From Leucobacter triazinivorans (lineage in GTDB: Bacteria > Actinomycetota > Actinomycetes > Actinomycetales > Microbacteriaceae), in the NCBI RefSeq assembly GCF_004208635.1, contig NZ_CP035806.1, positions 3,410,001 through 3,474,000 on the forward strand: a DNA stretch of 64,000 nt, read 5' to 3'. The notes beneath the pieces are model-generated. The model saw nothing but the letters and a program-made list of their open reading frames with translations. It was not told the DNA's origin and ran no database searches. Position numbers and translations under genes: made by a program. Each line of letters begins with the position of its first letter. The first letter of the stretch is position 1. Positions 9,001 to 16,876 of the stretch are shown here, piece by piece.

Positions 9001-9921
9001 GAGGCTCCGGATCCCGCTGAGGCTCCGGATCCCGCGCCGCAGTACGCGAACGCACTCGAAGCGGAGCTCGCGGCCGAGCTGGGGCTCGATGCTGCGGGAG
9101 ATCGGGGGGTGGATCCTGCGACTCCGCTTCGCTCCGCGCAGGATGACGGCGGGGGGTCTCGCTCCGCGCAGGATGACGGCGGGGGGTCTCGCTCCGCGCA
9201 GGATGACGGCGGGGGGTCTCGCTCCGCGCAGGATGACGGCGGTTCCGGGACCATCCCGTTCGTGCGCGCGGAGCAGGAGCAGCGACTCGCCAAGGCCGAG
9301 CGCCGGCTGACCCGTCTCGGGCGCATCAACCCGCTGGCGCTCGAGGAGTTCGCGGCGCTGGAGCAGCGCCATCGCTTCCTCGCCGATCAGCTCGCCGACC
9401 TCGCGAAGACGCGCGCCGACCTGCTCGCGATCATCGAGGAGCTCGACCAGAAGATGCAGGGGATCTTCGCGGCGGCGTTCGAGGACACGCGGGCAGCGTT
9501 CGCCGAGGTGTTCCCCATCCTGTTCCCGGGCGGCTCGGGTGAGATCGCGCTGAGCGATCCCGACGATCTGCTGAACACCGGCATCGACATGGCGGTGAAG
9601 CCTGCGGGCAAGAAGGTCGAGCGGCTCTCGCTGCTCTCGGGCGGGGAGCGATCCCTCGCGGCCGTCGCCTGGCTCATCGCGATCTTCCAGGCCCGCCCGA
9701 GCCCGTTCTACATCATGGACGAGGTCGAGGCCGCGCTCGACGACGCCAACCTCGGGCGACTTCTGCAGGTCTTCGAGCGGCTGCGCGAGAACTCGCAGCT
9801 GATCGTCATCACCCACCAGAAGCGCACGATGGAGATCGCCGACGCGCTCTACGGGGTGTCGATGCGGCAGGACGGCATCTCGGCCGTCGTCGGGCAGCGC
9901 ATCGTCCGCGACGACGCCTGA
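6097..9921 (+). CDS. smc: Chromosome segregation protein SMC
   Basis: The condensin ATPase that organises and segregates the chromosome with ScpA and ScpB. At 1274 residues it is longer than typical bacterial SMC (about 1170-1200). Domains in order: N-terminal ATPase half with Walker A GPNGSGKS (about residue 32); first coiled coil (about 165-490); hinge (about 500-660); second coiled coil (660-1090); C-terminal ATPase half with signature LLSGGERS and Walker B FYIMDEVEAALDD. The extra length lies in the second coil near the head, where an acidic insert of DPAEAP repeats and a Ser-Ala-Gln-Asp-Asp-Gly repeat is encoded by tandem DNA repeats. GTG 6097 begins the canonical HLKSLTLKGFKSFA. The insert probably forms a flexible loop. 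Confidence 0.97.
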   Translation: MHLKSLTLKGFKSFAQPTTFQFEPGVTAIVGPNGSGKSNVVDALAWVMGEQGAKTLRGGKMEDVIFAGTSTRGPLGRAEVRLTIDNSDGALPIEYSEVTISRTLFRNGSSEYAINGEACRLLDVQELLSDSGLGREMHVIVGQGQLDAVLRATAEDRRGFIEEAAGILKHRRRKERTLRKLEAMETNLTRLQDLAGEIRRQLKPLGRQAAVAKQAQGIAAEVRDAKARLLADDVFRLRRELDDLAKDEAEQHSERIVLQEQVEQKHLRIERLEHDQQSDELDAARRVTMGLEAVQSKLRGLYAQTQQRLTFLATQAEAPEQLNRISSGAVDEAAADAARLEALIPEAETRWQRAGTATRQAQSALDAIDEHIAAQSELVSKHDLQLSQLRGRAEAAEQKRATVAQEVARREQAVEQAESRAEEARRQLADFEEREDLGESPESGLDDAYREAQERQSASEQRRDEARDRLHALEQERAGLEARVSALTRSLDQRDASGALLAEGLGGIGERISDRVRVREGYEAAVGAALGVFADALLAETAGAAETAVAVARDRDLGRMRAIIARTGSTPDDGPEVAGLTRVADVLLDAPDGVRGVLARSYIVDELPAAVAAADELRTRLPDAGFTIVTAHGDVLTEHTLSGGSGLAPSRIELTAELEQAEQRRSAVAERIAETEAELAELRSAAARAKEDAQRAYAELRAADARLAELSRERNRLAARAEAAQAEAERARQAIAAVVESAAEAAKEAERAAQAHAEAEAEPRPILDASQRDELVAELERARAAEMEARLALETARERSRAGAAHRETLAEQFEAERRAAEESARRAALRSRQVRQAERVAGLLPAILDACDRSLAEARLAQQHAEQERAKHSQELTLLRSEESGLRQKLQALTERVHGAELKSYERKLQLSALLERSGNELGLVEDVLVAEYGPHVPIPVAPAPVEPGEAPDPAEAPDPAEAPDPAEAPDPAEAPDPAPQYANALEAELAAELGLDAAGDRGVDPATPLRSAQDDGGGSRSAQDDGGGSRSAQDDGGGSRSAQDDGGSGTIPFVRAEQEQRLAKAERRLTRLGRINPLALEEFAALEQRHRFLADQLADLAKTRADLLAIIEELDQKMQGIFAAAFEDTRAAFAEVFPILFPGGSGEIALSDPDDLLNTGIDMAVKPAGKKVERLSLLSGGERSLAAVAWLIAIFQARPSPFYIMDEVEAALDDANLGRLLQVFERLRENSQLIVITHQKRTMEIADALYGVSMRQDGISAVVGQRIVRDDA
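8947..9033. repeat. 18-bp tandem repeat inside smc
   Basis: Four full copies and one 15-bp partial copy of GAGGCYCCGGATCCCGCT, alternating at one third-base position. It encodes repeated Glu-Ala-Pro-Asp-Pro-Ala and interrupts the second coiled coil of SMC without shifting the frame. Confidence 0.95.
9113..9242. repeat. Palindromic element and 30-bp tandem repeat inside smc
   Basis: A short inverted repeat (ATCCTGCG at 9113-9120 and CGCAGGAT at 9137-9144, 16-nt spacer) is followed by an array of 30-bp units starting at 9131, 9161, 9191 and 9221 (three full, one partial, all identical). The unit begins GCTCCGCGCAGGATGACGGC. I recall sequences of this kind as scattered intergenic repeats in actinobacteria; here one appears to have entered a gene and expanded in frame (30 bp is 10 codons). 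Confidence 0.9.
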
Positions 9922-10027
9922 GATTGTCGATTGCCCACGGCGCCGGGGCAGAGTTTTCTAACAACTTTGTTGCGCCGGTGCCCTCGAGTGCACCCCGCGC
10001 GAACGGGACGGATAGTCTCTGTTCTAG

Positions 10028-10045
10028 CGCTCCAGCGTTGGAGCG
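10028..10045. promoter_or_regulatory. Palindrome in the promoter region of the binding-protein gene
   Basis: CGCTCCA-GCGT-TGGAGCG is a perfect inverted repeat 28 bp before the binding-protein ATG. It lies just downstream of a possible -10 box TAGTCT (10013-10018), a position suited either to an operator or to a leader hairpin. A Shine-Dalgarno-like GAGAAAGG follows. Confidence 0.45.
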
Positions 10046-10073
10046 TCTGTCATACGTGAGAAAGGCGTAGCCA

Positions 10074-11363
10074 ATGAAGGTGTACACCAAGAAGACGGCG
10101 GGCGCGCTCGCACTGCTCGCGAGCGCCGCACTCGTCCTGTCGGGGTGCTCGTCCAGCGGCGGAGACGAGGCGGCCCCCGCCGACGGCGGCGAGCAGAGCA
10201 CCGACGCTCTGAAGATCGCGACGCTCCTGCCCCAGACGGGATCGCTCGGCTTCCTGATGCCTCCGGTTCAGGCCGGCATCGCGCAGGCGCTGGCCGACAT
10301 CGACGCCGCCGGCGGAGTGCTCGGCCAGCCGGTGGAGGTCGTCGCCGAGGGCAACGAGGGCGACGCGACCGATCTGACCGTCGTCGAGAAGGGCGCCGAC
10401 GACGTCATCGCCGCCGATCCGGCCTTCGTGCTCGGTGCGATGGGCTCGGGCCGCAGCGCCCACGTCGTCGACCGCATCGCCGAGGCCGGGATCCTGCAGG
10501 GCTCGCCCTCCAATACGGCCGCCGACCTGAGCGGGATCAGCCCGAACTACTTCCGCACGGCACCGCCGGACACCGTGCAGGGCGACGCGCTCGGCAACCA
10601 GATCCTCGCCGACGGCAAGACGACGGTTGCGTTCCTCACCTTCAACGACCCCTACGGGCTGGGACTGCGCGATGTGATCCAGGAGACCGTCGAGGCCGGC
10701 GGTGCCGAGGTCGTTTACGGTGGCAAGGGCGACGGCAACGAGTTCCCGACCGAGCAGACGTCGTTCTCGTCCGAGATCACGGCGGTGCAGGATTCGGGTG
10801 CCGAGGCGATCGTGGTCGTCACCTACGATCAGTTCAAGCAGATCGTGCCCGAGGCGGTCAACCAGGGCATCGACACCTCGTCGTTCTACCTGGTCGACGG
10901 CAACGCGAACGGCTACGGCGAGGAGTTCCCCGAGGGCACGCTCGAGGGAGCGCAGGGATCGATCCCCGGCGCGCAGTCGAACGAGGAGTTCCAGACGCAG
11001 CTCACCGAGATCTACACCTCGGAGTTCGGCGGTGAGCTGGAGAGCTTCACCTACGCGCCCGAGGCCTACGACCTCGTGATGCTCGTGGCGCTCGCCGCGG
11101 AGAAGGCGGGTGCGACCGACGCCGATTCGATCCGCGAGCAGCTGCACGCCGTGTCCGGCGCCGACGGCGGCGAGGAGTGCACCACCTTCGCCGACTGCAA
11201 GGCCCTCGTCGAAGACGGTCAGGAGATCAACTACGTCGGCAAGGCGGGCACCGGTCCGCTGAACGACAACAACGATCCCTCCTCGGCGTTCATCGGCATC
11301 TACAAGTACGACTCCTCGAACAACCCCGTCTTCCAGAAGGCGGTCGAGGGCGAGACCAAGTAG
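10074..11363 (+). CDS. Branched-chain amino acid type ABC transporter substrate-binding lipoprotein
   Basis: A 429-residue lipoprotein with a short basic start, a hydrophobic stretch and the lipobox LSGC (Cys at about residue 24), so it is anchored outside the membrane. The mature part is a type I periplasmic-binding fold of the LivK/HAAT kind: KIATLLPQTGSLGFLMPPVQAGIAQALADI, then GAMGSGRSAHVVDRI and SPSNTAADLSGISPNYFRTAPPD. It probably binds branched-chain amino acids, amides or urea-like molecules; sequence alone does not decide. The remaining transporter genes (livHMGF) converge on it from the other strand, an unusual split that lets binding protein and membrane part be regulated separately. 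Confidence 0.9.
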   Translation: MKVYTKKTAGALALLASAALVLSGCSSSGGDEAAPADGGEQSTDALKIATLLPQTGSLGFLMPPVQAGIAQALADIDAAGGVLGQPVEVVAEGNEGDATDLTVVEKGADDVIAADPAFVLGAMGSGRSAHVVDRIAEAGILQGSPSNTAADLSGISPNYFRTAPPDTVQGDALGNQILADGKTTVAFLTFNDPYGLGLRDVIQETVEAGGAEVVYGGKGDGNEFPTEQTSFSSEITAVQDSGAEAIVVVTYDQFKQIVPEAVNQGIDTSSFYLVDGNANGYGEEFPEGTLEGAQGSIPGAQSNEEFQTQLTEIYTSEFGGELESFTYAPEAYDLVMLVALAAEKAGATDADSIREQLHAVSGADGGEECTTFADCKALVEDGQEINYVGKAGTGPLNDNNDPSSAFIGIYKYDSSNNPVFQKAVEGETK

Positions 11364-11379
11364 CTCCCGCGCACAGTGA

Positions 11380-11407
11380 GAAGGCCGGTCCGAACGGACC
11401 GGCCTTC
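11380..11407. terminator. Bidirectional terminator between binding-protein gene and livF
   Basis: A 13-bp perfect stem, GAAGGCCGGTCCG-AA-CGGACCGGCCTTC, followed by TTCT on plus. It lies between two converging transcription units and can serve both. Confidence 0.85.
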
Positions 11408-11454
11408 TTCTGCGTCAGGGCGGGGACATCACCGCAGCGGCGTCCCCGTGAACG

Positions 11455-12228
11455 CTACTGCGCGTCCTCAGGGCGGCTCGAGGTGGAGGCCGCCTCGACG
11501 TCGCTCGCGAGGGTCCCGAGGTAGAGCTCGATCACCTTCGGATCGTTCGCCAGCTCGCGTCCCGGGCCGTCGTAGGCGTTGCGCCCCTGATCGAGCACGT
11601 AGGCGCGATCGCAGATCTGCAGGCACCGGCGCGCGTTCTGCTCGACCATGATGATCGTGACCCCGGTCTTGTTGATCTGACGCGTGCGGATGAAGGTCTC
11701 GTCCTGGCGCACGGGGGAGAGCCCGGCGCTCGGCTCGTCGAGGAGCAGCACCTTGGGATCCATCATCAGTGCGCGCGCCATCGCCACCGATTGCCGCTCT
11801 CCGCCGGAGAGGGATCCCGCCCGCTGCTTGCGCCGGTCGGCCAGCATCGGGAAGAGGTCCCACATCTCGGCGGCGCGCGAAGAGAACTCCTTGGGCTTCA
11901 GGAAGAGGCCCATCTGCAGGTTCTCCTCGATGCTGAGGGAGGGGAAGACGTTGTTGGTCTGCGGCACGAATCCCACGCCCTTGCGCACCAGCTGATTGGT
12001 CGCGGTGTTCGTGATGTCCTCGCCGTCGAGCGTCACGCTGCCGGATCGGATGTCGACGAGACCGAACAGCGCTTTCAGCAGGGTCGACTTCCCGGCGCCG
12101 TTCGGGCCGATGATGCCGATGAGCTCGCCTCGGAACGCCTCGAGGGTGCACCCGTTGAGGATGTTGATCCCCGGCAGATACCCGGCGACGAGATCGTCGG
12201 CGCGCACCACCAGATTCGAGTCGGTCAT
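11455..12228 (-). CDS. livF: Branched-chain amino acid ABC transporter ATP-binding protein LivF
   Basis: One of the two ATPases that energise the importer, working on the cytoplasmic face. Walker A is GPNGAGKST (residues 41-49), the Q-loop follows in VGFVPQTNNVFP, the ABC signature is LSGGERQ, and Walker B is KVLLLDEPSAGLSP. The length (257) and the compact C-terminus, without the extra helices of LivG, match LivF. Its ATG overlaps the livG stop by 4 nt, so translation is coupled. It is the last gene of the livHMGF operon and ends about 50 bp from the shared terminator. Confidence 0.92.
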   Translation of the reverse strand: MTDSNLVVRADDLVAGYLPGINILNGCTLEAFRGELIGIIGPNGAGKSTLLKALFGLVDIRSGSVTLDGEDITNTATNQLVRKGVGFVPQTNNVFPSLSIEENLQMGLFLKPKEFSSRAAEMWDLFPMLADRRKQRAGSLSGGERQSVAMARALMMDPKVLLLDEPSAGLSPVRQDETFIRTRQINKTGVTIIMVEQNARRCLQICDRAYVLDQGRNAYDGPGRELANDPKVIELYLGTLASDVEAASTSSRPEDAQ

Positions 12229-13193
12229 CGCGTCTCCTCCCCGGCCTCTGCGGCCGCCTCCGTGGCGATGGCGCGCACGACGCCGGTCGTGAGCGCGTCG
12301 TCGTCGCCGAGATCCTTGTCATGATGCGCCCCGAGGTAGGCGTCGACCACCGCGGCGCTGTGCATCACGTCCTCGGGGAGGCCCTCGGCGATGATCTCGC
12401 CCTGCGCCATCACCACGACCCAGTCGCTGATGTGCCGCACCATGTGCATGTCGTGCTCGACGAAGAGCACCGTGGTGCCCTCGTCGCGCAGCGCCTGGAT
12501 GTGATCGAGCAGGCTCTGCGTCAGTGCGGGGTTCACGCCCGCCATCGGCTCGTCCAGCATCACCATGGCCGGATCCGACATGAGCGCGCGCGCCATCTCC
12601 AGGAGTTTCTTCTGCCCGCCGGACAGGTCGCCCGCCATGTCGTTCTTCTTCGCGTCGAGTTTGAAGCGGGAGAGCAGCTCTTCCGCCCGCTCGATGTTCT
12701 CGCGTTCCCGCGCCGCCCAGAGCGGCTTGATGAGCCCCACGAACAGGTTCTCACCGGGCTGGTTGGCGGCGCCGATGAGCATGTTCTCGAGCACCGTCAT
12801 GCGGCTGAGGGCCTTCGTCAGCTGGAAGGTGCGCACCATGCCGGCGCGCGCGGCGTGGGACGCGCTGGTGCGGCGCAGGTCCCGCCCGTTGAATGACCAG
12901 CGCGCGTCGCCGCCGCCGAAGAGCTTCTGCGCGTTCGACGGCTGATCGAAGCCGGTGATGAGGTTGAAGAACGTGGTCTTGCCCGCCCCGTTCGGTCCGA
13001 TCAGCGCGGTGATCGCTCCGCGCTGCACTTCGAGGTGGTCGACGCTCACCGCGGTCATGCCGCCGAACCGCCGTTCGACATCGTGCACCGTGAGGATGGG
13101 ATCGGGCTTCGCGACACCGGGAGTCTGCTCGATCGTGCGCAGCGTCGCGCGGAGCGCTTCCCTGTCGTAGGGGTAGTTCGGGTCTCTAGACAT
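12225..13193 (-). CDS. livG: Branched-chain amino acid ABC transporter ATP-binding protein LivG
   Basis: The second ATPase of the importer, 322 residues. Walker A GPNGAGKTTFFN lies near residue 72, the signature LSGGQKK near 190, and Walker B is AMVMLDEPMAGVNP, where the 'EPMAGVNP' form is typical of LivG. LivG is usually about 255-290 residues; this one has about 40 extra N-terminal residues with many acidic and Pro positions and an acidic, Ala-rich tail after the ABC fold. It overlaps livM by 8 nt and livF by 4 nt, indicating one tightly coupled operon. Confidence 0.93.
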   Translation of the reverse strand: MSRDPNYPYDREALRATLRTIEQTPGVAKPDPILTVHDVERRFGGMTAVSVDHLEVQRGAITALIGPNGAGKTTFFNLITGFDQPSNAQKLFGGGDARWSFNGRDLRRTSASHAARAGMVRTFQLTKALSRMTVLENMLIGAANQPGENLFVGLIKPLWAARERENIERAEELLSRFKLDAKKNDMAGDLSGGQKKLLEMARALMSDPAMVMLDEPMAGVNPALTQSLLDHIQALRDEGTTVLFVEHDMHMVRHISDWVVVMAQGEIIAEGLPEDVMHSAAVVDAYLGAHHDKDLGDDDALTTGVVRAIATEAAAEAGEETR

Positions 13194-14175
13194 TGAACGA
13201 CAACTCCTTCTTGTTCCCGAGTATGCCTTGTGGTCTGAACACGACCAGCAGGATCAGCGAGATGCCGATCAGCACCCAGGCCAGCTGCTCCGTCTGCTGC
13301 GAGCTCAGGAGCGAGCCGGGGATGAACTCTCCCGCGAGGCTGGTGAGCAGCAGCCGGACCACGAAGAAGAGGATGCTGCCGAGCAGCGGACCGAAGATCG
13401 TCGCCGCGCCGCCGAGCAGCATGATCATCCACAGGTTGAACGTCGTGGGCCGGCCCATCGAATCGGGTTGCATGGCCGCGGGGAGCGCCATCACGATGCC
13501 GCCGAAGGCTCCCATCACGCCGCCGAGCATCAGCGCCTGCATCTTGTAGGCATAGGCGCTCTTGCCCAGGCTGCGCACGGCGTCCTCGTCTTCGCGGATG
13601 CCCTTGAGCACCCGGCCCCACGGGCTGCGCATCAGCAGCCAGGTGATGAGCAGGAAGAAGGCCACGAGCCCCCACGCGAAGAGCCTCGTCCACCAGTCGT
13701 CGACGCCGGTGTTCGCGTACTCGAGACCGAGGATGGTGGTCCGCCCCTCGGGAAGCGGCGACAGTTCGGTGAAGACCGGCCGATACTGCTGGCCGGGGAT
13801 GCCGCTGGGGCCGCCCGTGACGTCCTGCAGCACCGCGAGCTTCACCGTCATGCGGATGATCTCCGCAGCCGAGATCGTGACGATCGCGAGATAGTCCCCG
13901 CGGAGTTTGAGCGTGGGGATGCCGAGGATCAGCGCGAACACGAGCGCCGCGGCGATCGCGATGCCGAGCGCGGGCCAGAAGCCGAGTCCGAAGAAGGAGA
14001 CGGAGACGCCGAAGCCGTACGCGCCGATGAGCATGAAGCCCGCCTGGCCCATGTTCATGAGCCCGGTGAAGCCGAAGTGGACGTTGAGCCCGATCGCCGC
14101 GAGCACGAATGCCGCAGTCGTGGGGGAGAGCGCGGTCTGCAGGATGCTCTGCAGCAGGTCGATCCAGAAATTCAT
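13186..14175 (-). CDS. livM: Branched-chain amino acid ABC transporter permease LivM
   Basis: A 329-residue permease with about eight to ten membrane helices. The segment GIPTLKLRGDYLAIVTISAAEIIRM is the conserved cytoplasmic loop by which LivM-type permeases are recognised, and KSAYAYKMQALMLGGVMGAFGG is the following coupling region. It forms the channel together with LivH. An extended extracytoplasmic loop (residues about 120-160, with TEL, PEGRTT and NTGVDDWW) is larger than in E. coli LivM. The start lies 9 nt after the livH stop. Confidence 0.92.
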   Translation of the reverse strand: MNFWIDLLQSILQTALSPTTAAFVLAAIGLNVHFGFTGLMNMGQAGFMLIGAYGFGVSVSFFGLGFWPALGIAIAAALVFALILGIPTLKLRGDYLAIVTISAAEIIRMTVKLAVLQDVTGGPSGIPGQQYRPVFTELSPLPEGRTTILGLEYANTGVDDWWTRLFAWGLVAFFLLITWLLMRSPWGRVLKGIREDEDAVRSLGKSAYAYKMQALMLGGVMGAFGGIVMALPAAMQPDSMGRPTTFNLWMIMLLGGAATIFGPLLGSILFFVVRLLLTSLAGEFIPGSLLSSQQTEQLAWVLIGISLILLVVFRPQGILGNKKELSFNV

Positions 14176-14184
14176 GATGCGCTC

Positions 14185-15549
14185 CTAGCCGATCCGCTCT
14201 TTACGTCCGAAGATGCCCTGCGGCCGCACCAGCAGGATGAGGATGAGTAGAAGCAGCGCGGTGGCGTACTTCAGGTCGCCCGGCAGCCAGATGTTCGTGA
14301 GCTCGACCATCATCCCGATGATCATCGAACCGACGAAGGCGCCGAACGCGGTGCCGAGTCCGCCGAGCGTCACCGCCGCGAAGAACATCAGGAGCATGGT
14401 GCCGCCGGTGAACCAGTTGAGGCCGTTGAAGACGAGTCCGAAGAAGACGCCCGCAAGACCCGCGAGGCCGCCGCTGACGATCCACACGATGTTGATCACG
14501 CGGTCGACGTCGATTCCCGACGCCCGCGCGAGGGCCGGATTGTCCGAGATCGCCCGGGTCGCCCGCCCGAAACGCGTGTACATGAGGCCGAGGCCGACGG
14601 CGATGATCGCGAGCAGCGAGACGCCCATGGCGATGTAGGACTGCACGGTGAGCGTCACCCCCGCGATGGTGATCGTCTCGGCGGTGCTGCGATCGATGCG
14701 CACCACGCCGGATCCGAAGAAGAACTGGAAGGCGTACTGCAGGGTGATGGAGAGGCCGATCGATACGATCATGAGCTGCATCAGGCTCAGGCGTCGTTTG
14801 CGCAGCGGTTTCCAGAGCACCTTGTCCTGAGCCCACCCGAAGCCCGCCGAGGCGAGCACCGCGAGCAGCCCCGCGAGCCAGAGGTTGCCGGTGAGACCGG
14901 CGAAGAGAGCGGCGAGCAGGCCGCCCATCGTCACCATCTCGCCCTGCGCGAAGTTGCTGAGGCCGGTGGTGCCGAAGACGAGGGAGAGGCCGAGCGAGGC
15001 GAGCGAGATGAGCAGGCCCATGCGGATGCCGGAGACGAACTGCTGCCAGAATCTCGACCACGAGAACGAGCTCGCGGACGACTGCGAGGACTCGGCCTGC
15101 TGCGCGTCGTCGTCTGCGGCGGGCGCCTGCACCGCATCGGGGTCGTCGGTGAGGGGGAACAGCGCGCTCGCCTGGTTGTTGAGCTGCACGTCGACGTCGC
15201 GAGCGGCCGCGCTCCGGAGGAACTCGCCCTCCGGGAGCGACGCCTCGTCGACGGCGACGGTGTAGGTGCCCGCCTCGGTCACGCTGAAGGCCCACTGGCC
15301 GTTGGCATCGGTCTCCGTCTGCTGCGACTCGGAGGCGCCGTCGAGCGAGACCGCGAGCCCCGCGGCGGGGTCGCCGCTGCTCAGCTTGATCACGCCCTGC
15401 ACGCAGCCGGTCGAGGCGTCCGGAGTGCACTCGGCGGCGAAAGCCGGTGAGGCGAGCCCGCCGACCCCGAGTACCGACAGGAGCCCGGCGATCAGGAGGA
15501 GGAGCAGTCCCCTCGTGGCGGATCGTCTCCGTTGGGACTTCTGATTCAC
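14185..15549 (-). CDS. livH: Branched-chain amino acid ABC transporter permease LivH with N-terminal secreted domain
   Basis: A 454-residue protein; ordinary LivH has about 290-310. The C-terminal 290 residues are a normal LivH permease (GLSNFAQGEMVTMGGLLAALF, then the coupling loop RAISDNPALARASGID). In front of it stand a signal-like segment ending ASPAFAAE (about residue 38) and a small beta domain (about 45-125) with Gly-Val-Ile-Lys, SLDGASESQQTETDANGQWAFSV and GTYTVAV, the pattern of Cna-B or carboxypeptidase-regulatory folds; two cysteines near its start could form a disulfide. An acidic linker joins the parts. GTG 15549 is chosen because GGAGG stands 5 nt upstream. The frame remains open further upstream but without recognisable content. 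Confidence 0.88.
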   Translation of the reverse strand: MNQKSQRRRSATRGLLLLLIAGLLSVLGVGGLASPAFAAECTPDASTGCVQGVIKLSSGDPAAGLAVSLDGASESQQTETDANGQWAFSVTEAGTYTVAVDEASLPEGEFLRSAAARDVDVQLNNQASALFPLTDDPDAVQAPAADDDAQQAESSQSSASSFSWSRFWQQFVSGIRMGLLISLASLGLSLVFGTTGLSNFAQGEMVTMGGLLAALFAGLTGNLWLAGLLAVLASAGFGWAQDKVLWKPLRKRRLSLMQLMIVSIGLSITLQYAFQFFFGSGVVRIDRSTAETITIAGVTLTVQSYIAMGVSLLAIIAVGLGLMYTRFGRATRAISDNPALARASGIDVDRVINIVWIVSGGLAGLAGVFFGLVFNGLNWFTGGTMLLMFFAAVTLGGLGTAFGAFVGSMIIGMMVELTNIWLPGDLKYATALLLLILILLVRPQGIFGRKERIG

Positions 15550-15576
15550 TGGACCTCCATTGGTCAATGAATTTGA

Positions 15577-15622
15577 GGACGGCGCGACCGTCCGTCCGGC
15601 AAAGGTGTCGCCCAAATATATA
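15577..15622 (-). promoter_or_regulatory. Promoter and leader hairpin of the livHMGF operon
   Basis: TATATA at 15617-15622 is the best -10 candidate in an otherwise very GC-rich region. Downstream of it on the minus strand, a small hairpin (GGACGG-CGCGA-CCGTCC, 15577-15593) lies in the leader before the livH GTG. No clear -35 element was found. Confidence 0.4.
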
Positions 15623-15804
15623 CCGGCGCCCCCGCCCTCGCACGAACCGGGCCGCGGGCGTGGCGGCATCGTTGTCGATACGAGACATGAACTCCATCGC
15701 TGAGGCGTCGCACGTTGGAGGACATCGAGCACCGGTGCGTCTCGGTGTCCCGCGGGCGGTCCGCCCGCGCTCCGGCGCGCTCCTGCGCCGAGTAGGATCG
15801 AGGC

Positions 15805-16680
15805 ATGGCTGAACGATCCTGGTCCTTCTCGAAAGCCTTCCGCGGCATCTTCAGCGGTCCCGAGCTCATCACCGAGGAGACGTGGGACGATCTGGAGACG
15901 GCCCTCATCACCGCCGACTTCGGCCCCGAGATCACCGAGTCGATCCTGGGACAGCTGCGCAGCGACGTCGAGCGGCATCGCGTGACCGAGGTGAAGCAGA
16001 TGCGCGGCATGCTGCGCGACGCGATCGAGGAGCGCCTCGCCGCCTACGACCCGACGCTGCATCTCTCGGAGCGGCCCTCCGTGATCCTGGTGGTCGGCGT
16101 GAACGGCGTCGGCAAGACCACCACGATCGGCAAGTTCGCCAACTACCTCACGGCATTCGACAAGCGGATTCTCGTGGGGGCGGCGGACACCTTCCGCGCC
16201 GCCGCGGTCGAGCAGCTGGGCACCTGGGCGGAGCGGGCGGGCGTCGATATCGTCACACCCCAGCAGCAGGGCCAGGATCCCGCCTCCGTCGCATTCCAGA
16301 CCGTCGAGCGCGCGAAGAACGACGCGTACGACATCGCGATCATCGACACCGCGGGTCGGCTGCAGACGAAGGGCGGGCTCATGGACGAGCTCGGGAAGGT
16401 GCGCCGCGTGATCGAGAAGCAGGCGCCCGTCGCCGAGGTGCTGCTGGTGCTCGACGCCACGACCGGGCAGAACGGGCTCGCGCAGGCCCAGGCGTTCATC
16501 GAGCACGCCGGGGTGACCGGCCTCGTGCTGACGAAGCTCGACGGCTCGGCGAAGGGCGGATTCGTGCTCTCGGTGCAGCAGAAGACCGGGCTCCCCATCA
16601 AGCTCGTGGGCCAGGGCGAGGGCATCGGCGATCTCACCGGCTTCACCCCGCACGTCTTCGCTCAGCAACTCGTCGGCTAG
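15805..16680 (+). CDS. ftsY: Signal recognition particle receptor FtsY
   Basis: The receptor GTPase that docks ribosome-SRP complexes at the membrane. At 291 residues it is essentially the NG core; the long acidic A domain of E. coli FtsY is absent, as is common in actinobacteria. The GTPase motifs are intact: GVNGVGKTTTIGK (G1, about residue 98), DTFRAAA, DTAGRLQTK and TKLDGSAKGG. The helical N domain contains the ETWDDLETALITADFG signature. ATG 15805 lies 6 nt after TAGGAT, a leaderless promoter arrangement. Its partner Ffh is encoded 2 kb downstream. Confidence 0.97.
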   Translation: MAERSWSFSKAFRGIFSGPELITEETWDDLETALITADFGPEITESILGQLRSDVERHRVTEVKQMRGMLRDAIEERLAAYDPTLHLSERPSVILVVGVNGVGKTTTIGKFANYLTAFDKRILVGAADTFRAAAVEQLGTWAERAGVDIVTPQQQGQDPASVAFQTVERAKNDAYDIAIIDTAGRLQTKGGLMDELGKVRRVIEKQAPVAEVLLVLDATTGQNGLAQAQAFIEHAGVTGLVLTKLDGSAKGGFVLSVQQKTGLPIKLVGQGEGIGDLTGFTPHVFAQQLVG

Positions 16681-16876
16681 CGATCCCGTCGCGGCCCGCG
16701 GGTACTCAGCCGCCTCGCCTCCAGTACCTACTTCGTCGCAGGACTACTGCATTCTGTGCGGCTGCTGCTCGAATCCTGGGAACGTCTCCGTCCGTCCGTC
16801 GCAGCAGTGGAACGGTGTACGGAGCACGCGTGCGTCGTGCGCCCGTTGCTGCAACGTGACTGATAGAGGAAACTGA

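Noticed and set aside
9131..9242. Regular 30-bp repeats as a CRISPR array
   Set aside because: Units are directly contiguous without spacers and lie in frame inside smc.
5629..9816. A very long open frame antisense to smc
   Set aside because: Its translation is Arg/Leu/Gly-rich low complexity with no family motif; it is the GC-driven mirror of the highly biased smc codons.
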